DNA of 64,000 nt from Epiperipatus broadwayi (lineage: Eukaryota; Onychophora; Udeonychophora; Euonychophora; Peripatidae): the NCBI GenBank assembly GCA_028023455.1, contig JAQFVV010000036.1, positions 4,647,576-4,711,575 on the forward strand. Reading direction: 5' to 3'. The notes under the pieces were generated by a model. That model was given only the letters and a program-made list of their open reading frames with translations, was not told where the DNA came from and ran no database searches. Below are positions 60,750 to 64,000 of this stretch, piece by piece. Every line of letters starts with the position of its first letter. The stretch's first letter is position 1. The translations under genes were made by a program, and so were the position numbers.

Positions 60750-61170
60750 TAAGTGTTTTACCAGGTCTTACTTATGAATCTAAAATTTTGATAGTACAAT
60801 ACAAAGACTTCAGACAGCATAAAGAAATACAAATATATTCGTCTTATGTATTCTTTGATAATAATAGAATTTGTAATTATGGATTTAATTTTGATTTTAA
60901 TACTGTTAAAATTATGGGGATTGAAAGAAACCTTAATAAACTTAAAATTAGGGAAGCTTTATTGATTAATAAATATAAACAACATTTGATTAATAGACAA
61001 GCTGTGAATGTTAAGATTAGTGAATTGTGGGAATGATAAAATTGATGAATTGTGGGAGAAATGTTTATATTACGTATTGTTGTAACGTTATTTTTTGAAT
61101 TTTGAATAGTTGACAACTACTAGTGAGCTAGTTGAAAGTACTTCTGAATAAAGTATATTTAAAATATTTA
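60750..61170 (+). pseudogene. Penelope-like nuclease C-terminus and 3' region (related family)
   Basis: The frame at 60746-61036 ends with NYGFNFDFNTVKIMGIERNL, KIREALLIN and NRQAVNVKISELWE. This aligns residue by residue with the nuclease end of the 24-26 kb copies (YGFKFDYKNMKIIQIERC, KIKEAMLIS, NRQSSNVKITELWE). The YIG part is missing and the first 35 codons do not align well. The 3' region has a hammerhead-like block (TTGACAA, helix II arms, GTTGAAAGTACTTC at 61131-61144). Confidence 0.85.
61104..61150 (+). ncRNA. Hammerhead-like motif, related Penelope family
   Basis: TTGACAA (61110-61116), a helix formed by AACTA/TAGTT or alternatively CTAG/CTAG, then GAAAGTACTTC. It keeps the U and A at the C3 and G8 positions seen in the 24-kb family. 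The spacing of helix II is ambiguous. Confidence 0.4.
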
Positions 61171-61204
61171 TTTACTGTATTTTGGACTGATAATAAATGG
61201 ATAG

Positions 61205-61378
61205 TTAAAGAAATTGGATTTCAAAAGGGTGTAAAAGCCTAAAAAGGAACCACATGTGAGATGAATGAATGAAATAAGTAAGTTTGCTGATGTAATGTGA
61301 AAAAGAAAGACATTGATCAGAGAAAATTGGAAAAAAAACTTGGAGAGATCTTCATCCTATAATGATTGAAAAAGATTA
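61205..61378 (+). pseudogene. RTE-like LINE 3' fragment, heavily decayed
   Basis: AAGGAACCACATGTGAGATG, GATCAGAGAAAATTGG and CTTGGAGAGATCTTCATCCT match the 3' end of the RTE-like copies at 35.7 and 37.7 kb. No frame is left. Confidence 0.8.
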
Positions 61379-61399
61379 TTTATTTATTTATTTAGCATA

Positions 61400-61900
61400 T
61401 GCTGTGTCAGCACATTAAAATTCAACATCAGCAGTTCTTAACAGACCACAAGGCAAGTGCTCCAACTTATGTAGAACATGAATCCAACAAAGGCCTGGTA
61501 AATTGGACACTTGTTATAGATATGTATGTAATATATAGGGGGTTGAACTCAGACTTGATCCCACACATGTCAAAAAGATAAATAATCACTTATATGCATA
61601 TTTCATGCTAAACCAGCACTTGTCATTTGGTCCAGATTATCATCTCCGCACATATATACAATTAAAGCTCAGCTTATATTAAGATAGCCAATCTTCATAC
61701 TTTATTGGATAGGCTTCAAACCCACTCCACCCCACAACTCTTCAGCCATCCATTTCATTGAAAATCTGATGATGGAATGCTCAAAGCCCACCTTCATGCC
61801 AATCTTCTCATCCTACTCATTTTGACCACAAGTTCCTCTGATCCCTCATGTACAGGACATAATCCATTTACACAGATATACGAGGGATGGGCAGACCTTA
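61400..61900 (-). mobile_element. Hammerhead-SINE repeat copy, degenerate
   Basis: On the minus strand the leader block comes first (about 61820-61670; GGATGGCTGAAGAGTTGTGG, CAATAAAGTATGAAGATTGG). The ribozyme region follows (61650-61577) with helix II TGCT/AGCA and GAAA intact, but the core is ATGACAA. Only the B-box-like part of the tRNA-related module remains (AGTCTGAGTTCAACCCCC, about 61537-61555), because of an internal deletion. The 61400-61530 stretch is unassigned. Confidence 0.7.
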
Positions 61901-61904
61901 AAGC

Positions 61905-63115
61905 ACTATATTTTGAAATATGAATCGTATGATGGATTGTGGTTTTCCACATTCATAGTTTGATAGCATGATAAAAATGTACTAACTCTTCCAAAAGCTT
62001 GGCTGTGGATTTATACCTTTAAATACACGTATAATAATCTTCATCACTTTATAAAATAAACTGACAAATTTTATCGATTTCTTATCTTAAATAGTTATAG
62101 TATTATATTTTTAATAAAATTTCTAGGTTACTGTGTATTCTAGTAAATTATAATAGTATCAAACTTCTTAGTAAGAAACATAACACGTGTAATCTGTATG
62201 AAAATATCATATAAATAAGAATATGGATCACATCCAATTTTCTATTTAACTTCATTATAAACTTAAAGCTATAGGCAGCAGATATAAATAGTTTAAAATA
62301 TATATGTAGTTATCAATACATCATTGAAAATATTATTTTTTTCAAATACATATTAGCATAATGCTGAATGATTCTTAACAAACTTGATTATAAATGAATA
62401 TTTATATAATATTTATCATTAAAAACATACAAATTCTACATTATTAAATATACATATTTTCTAAGTTTACGTCATGGAAAATATTAATTGTAATATTAAC
62501 TAGTTTTATATCAGAATATAATTATGAGATTATAACTTTATTGATGTAAAATATTAATAAATAATTACATTTTAAATAAATATTTATTAACCTGTTAGAA
62601 TAATATTATTAATTACATATTATTTATTATATTTTTTTACTTAATTGAACATTTAACATTTATGAGTGAATATTCATAACTTAGAATATTAATGCTTGAA
62701 ATGATAACAGGAAAAAAAATAGCATCAAATTATTTTTGGTTTTTGTGAATAACAATTATCTATTAGACAAAATGTTTACCCTCTAATTTATTGGTGTTTT
62801 ATTTAAACGATAATATATGATAGTAATAAATAGACATTAAATCAACCTTACTAAGATAATAATTTCATTTTAAATTAAAGTTTCCGTCAGAACTAAAACA
62901 ATATTATAATGATTATTCATCTATATTATTAACACTACAAAATAAAATAAAAATAAAAAAACAAATTAATTTATGATAACCAAATATATATATATATAAC
63001 CCTTTTTTTTATATATAAGACTATTTTTGTATTTACAGTTCATAACGTTTACTTCAATTATGTTCAATTTGTGTTGGAAGTCCATTCACGGTTATAGTTA
63101 AGAAAATTGTTTCCA
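61905..63115. other. Non-coding AT-rich stretch
   Basis: No gene or recognised element. Confidence 0.55.
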
Positions 63116-63269
63116 CATTTATAAGTGTTAAATTAATACACTGTACAGGCTTACACACCTGCATATATATAATGTAATATATAAGGGATTCGAACTCAGA
63201 TTTTCAGACGACCCTCAGCTCTCCATGCCATCTCATATTGCTGACCCACCTGATCATACATATATTGAA

Positions 63270-63345
63270 AATATAAATAACCAGCAATGTACGTATTTCA
63301 TGCTAAATCAGCAATCATCAGTTGATCTAGATTATCATCTCTACA
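63270..63345 (-). ncRNA. Type I hammerhead ribozyme, near-canonical
   Basis: Minus strand: CAA, core CTGATGA (63321-63315), helix II TGCT/AGCA with loop GATTT, GAAA, then TACGTAC and A, with TTG closing inner helix I. The core is fully canonical. The base expected to be U16.1 is C here, and the first helix II pair is T/T, so activity may be reduced. Confidence 0.7.
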
Positions 63346-63427
63346 TATATATGTAATCAGTGCTCAGACATATATTAAGATAACCAATCTAAGGCTTCAA
63401 TCTACTCCACACTCCAACTCTATGTGT

Positions 63428-63500
63428 AGAGATGATAATCTGGACCAACTGATGGTTGCTGGTTTAGCATGAAATACGATTATTGGTGATTATTTATCTT
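63428..63500 (+). ncRNA. Hammerhead ribozyme copy with one core change
   Basis: GATAATC pairs with GATTATT and CCAA with TTGG (helix I). The core is CTGATGG (63449-63455; last base G instead of A). Helix II is TGCT/AGCA, then GAAA (63471-63474). Helix III is mutated relative to the 42.7-kb copy. Confidence 0.6.
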
Positions 63501-63589
63501 TTCAACATATATGTCTTCAAGTGTATCAGTATTATGAGATAGAGTGGAGAGTTGTGGGTCTGTGCTCATATACCCTATACTAATAAAGT

Positions 63590-63850
63590 TAAGATTTTGT
63601 GTATTGAAAGAAATAATAATAAAGGCAAAATTAAAGAAGCTATGTTAATAAAAGGTGAAGAGCATCATTTGATAAATAGACAGGTTGCCAATATAAAAAT
63701 TATTGAATTGTGGGGAAATTGATGTATGACGTATTACTTTTTGTTTACATTTGTAAAGGTTTTTTGTAATACAATTTGAATCTAGTTAATAACGACTACA
63801 TAGATAGTTGAAAGTACTTCTATTAAATTGTGGTATATATTTGTTTTTTA
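63590..63850 (+). pseudogene. Penelope-like nuclease C-terminus and 3' region
   Basis: The frame without a start reads KILCIERNNNKGKIKEAMLI, then HHLINRQVANIKIIELWGN and TGA at about 63720. It is the same C-terminal block as the 24-26 kb and 60.8 kb copies. The 3' region has GTTAATAACGACTACATAGA followed by TAGTTGAAAGTACTTC (63787-63823), a hammerhead-like block with helix II GACTA/TAGTT but G5 changed to A. Confidence 0.8.
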
Positions 63851-64000
63851 AAATATTTTTTACTGTATTAATTATTGTATTGTTTTGATTAATTATATAT
63901 ATTTTATTATAATTGGAATACAGACATTGATTAATAATATATATATATATATGTCTGAGTGATTGTATTGCTAGGTAAAATGAGCAGTTATTTGTTCTGC
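63851..64000. other. AT-rich end of the window
   Basis: A short (AT)n run at 63935-63952; nothing else recognised. Confidence 0.6.

Larger units (their letters stand above)
63120..63600. mobile_element. Head-to-head pair of hammerhead-SINE repeats
   Basis: The minus copy has its ribozyme at 63345-63270 and tRNA-related module at 63255-63140 (GGTGGGTCAGCAATATGAGA, TCTGAGTTCGAATCCC with a near-perfect B box). The plus copy has its ribozyme at 63428-63500 and module at 63512-63590. Between them lies a shortened leader block (63360-63420, CTTCAATCTACTCC). The two arms converge on the leader, as at 42.6-43.4 kb. Confidence 0.8.

Overview
The window is very AT-rich animal DNA in which I can recognise no host gene. 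Almost everything identifiable is a mobile element or a relic of one. Retroelement types (Penelope-like, Ty3/gypsy, an RTE-like LINE, tRNA-related SINEs), one hAT MITE and many AT, TAA and CA microsatellites point to a metazoan. The lineage cannot be fixed from sequence alone. The SINE-plus-hammerhead repeats recall schistosome Sm-alpha repeats, so a flatworm, mollusc or cnidarian-like genome is plausible (inference). TGA appears to be a normal stop: in one Penelope copy a TGA sits where sister copies have CGA.

Layout. 1-9.6 kb: non-coding, with a 240-bp tandem duplication, an AT-rich minisatellite and a long TAA microsatellite. 9.6-26.5 kb: a cluster of Penelope-like elements (RT plus GIY-YIG endonuclease) from at least three families. 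In four places a 5'-truncated copy is joined head-to-head to an inverted partner. The best copy (23961-26275) has one nonsense codon and one 8-bp deletion. 18147-18465 is a non-autonomous hAT element with a perfect 8-bp target duplication. 26.47-35.43 kb: one giant imperfect palindrome with arms of about 4.4-4.6 kb. 35.4-39 kb: two 5'-truncated RTE-like LINE copies. 41.6-43.4 kb: SINE-like repeats, one with a textbook type I hammerhead ribozyme. 43.4-51.7 kb: a Ty3/gypsy LTR retrotransposon with 1.8-kb LTRs, in which gag is separated from an in-frame pol by a TGA. 54.3-55.8 kb: an array of direct and inverted copies of a repeat carrying a second hammerhead-like motif (retrozyme-like). 57.9-58.7 kb: a 14-bp-duplication-flanked composite of two direct and one inverted repeat unit. 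60.7-63.85 kb: decayed Penelope, RTE and hammerhead-SINE copies.

The common thread is self-cleaving RNA motifs. Hammerhead or hammerhead-like cores are present in the SINE-like repeat (five copies), the 54-55 kb repeat (four copies) and the Penelope 3' regions (several copies). In the Penelope cluster a partial upstream copy places such a motif just 5' of the next copy's ORF, the pseudo-LTR arrangement known for these elements. No autonomous element here looks fully intact, so non-autonomous copies must have been served by elements elsewhere (inference).
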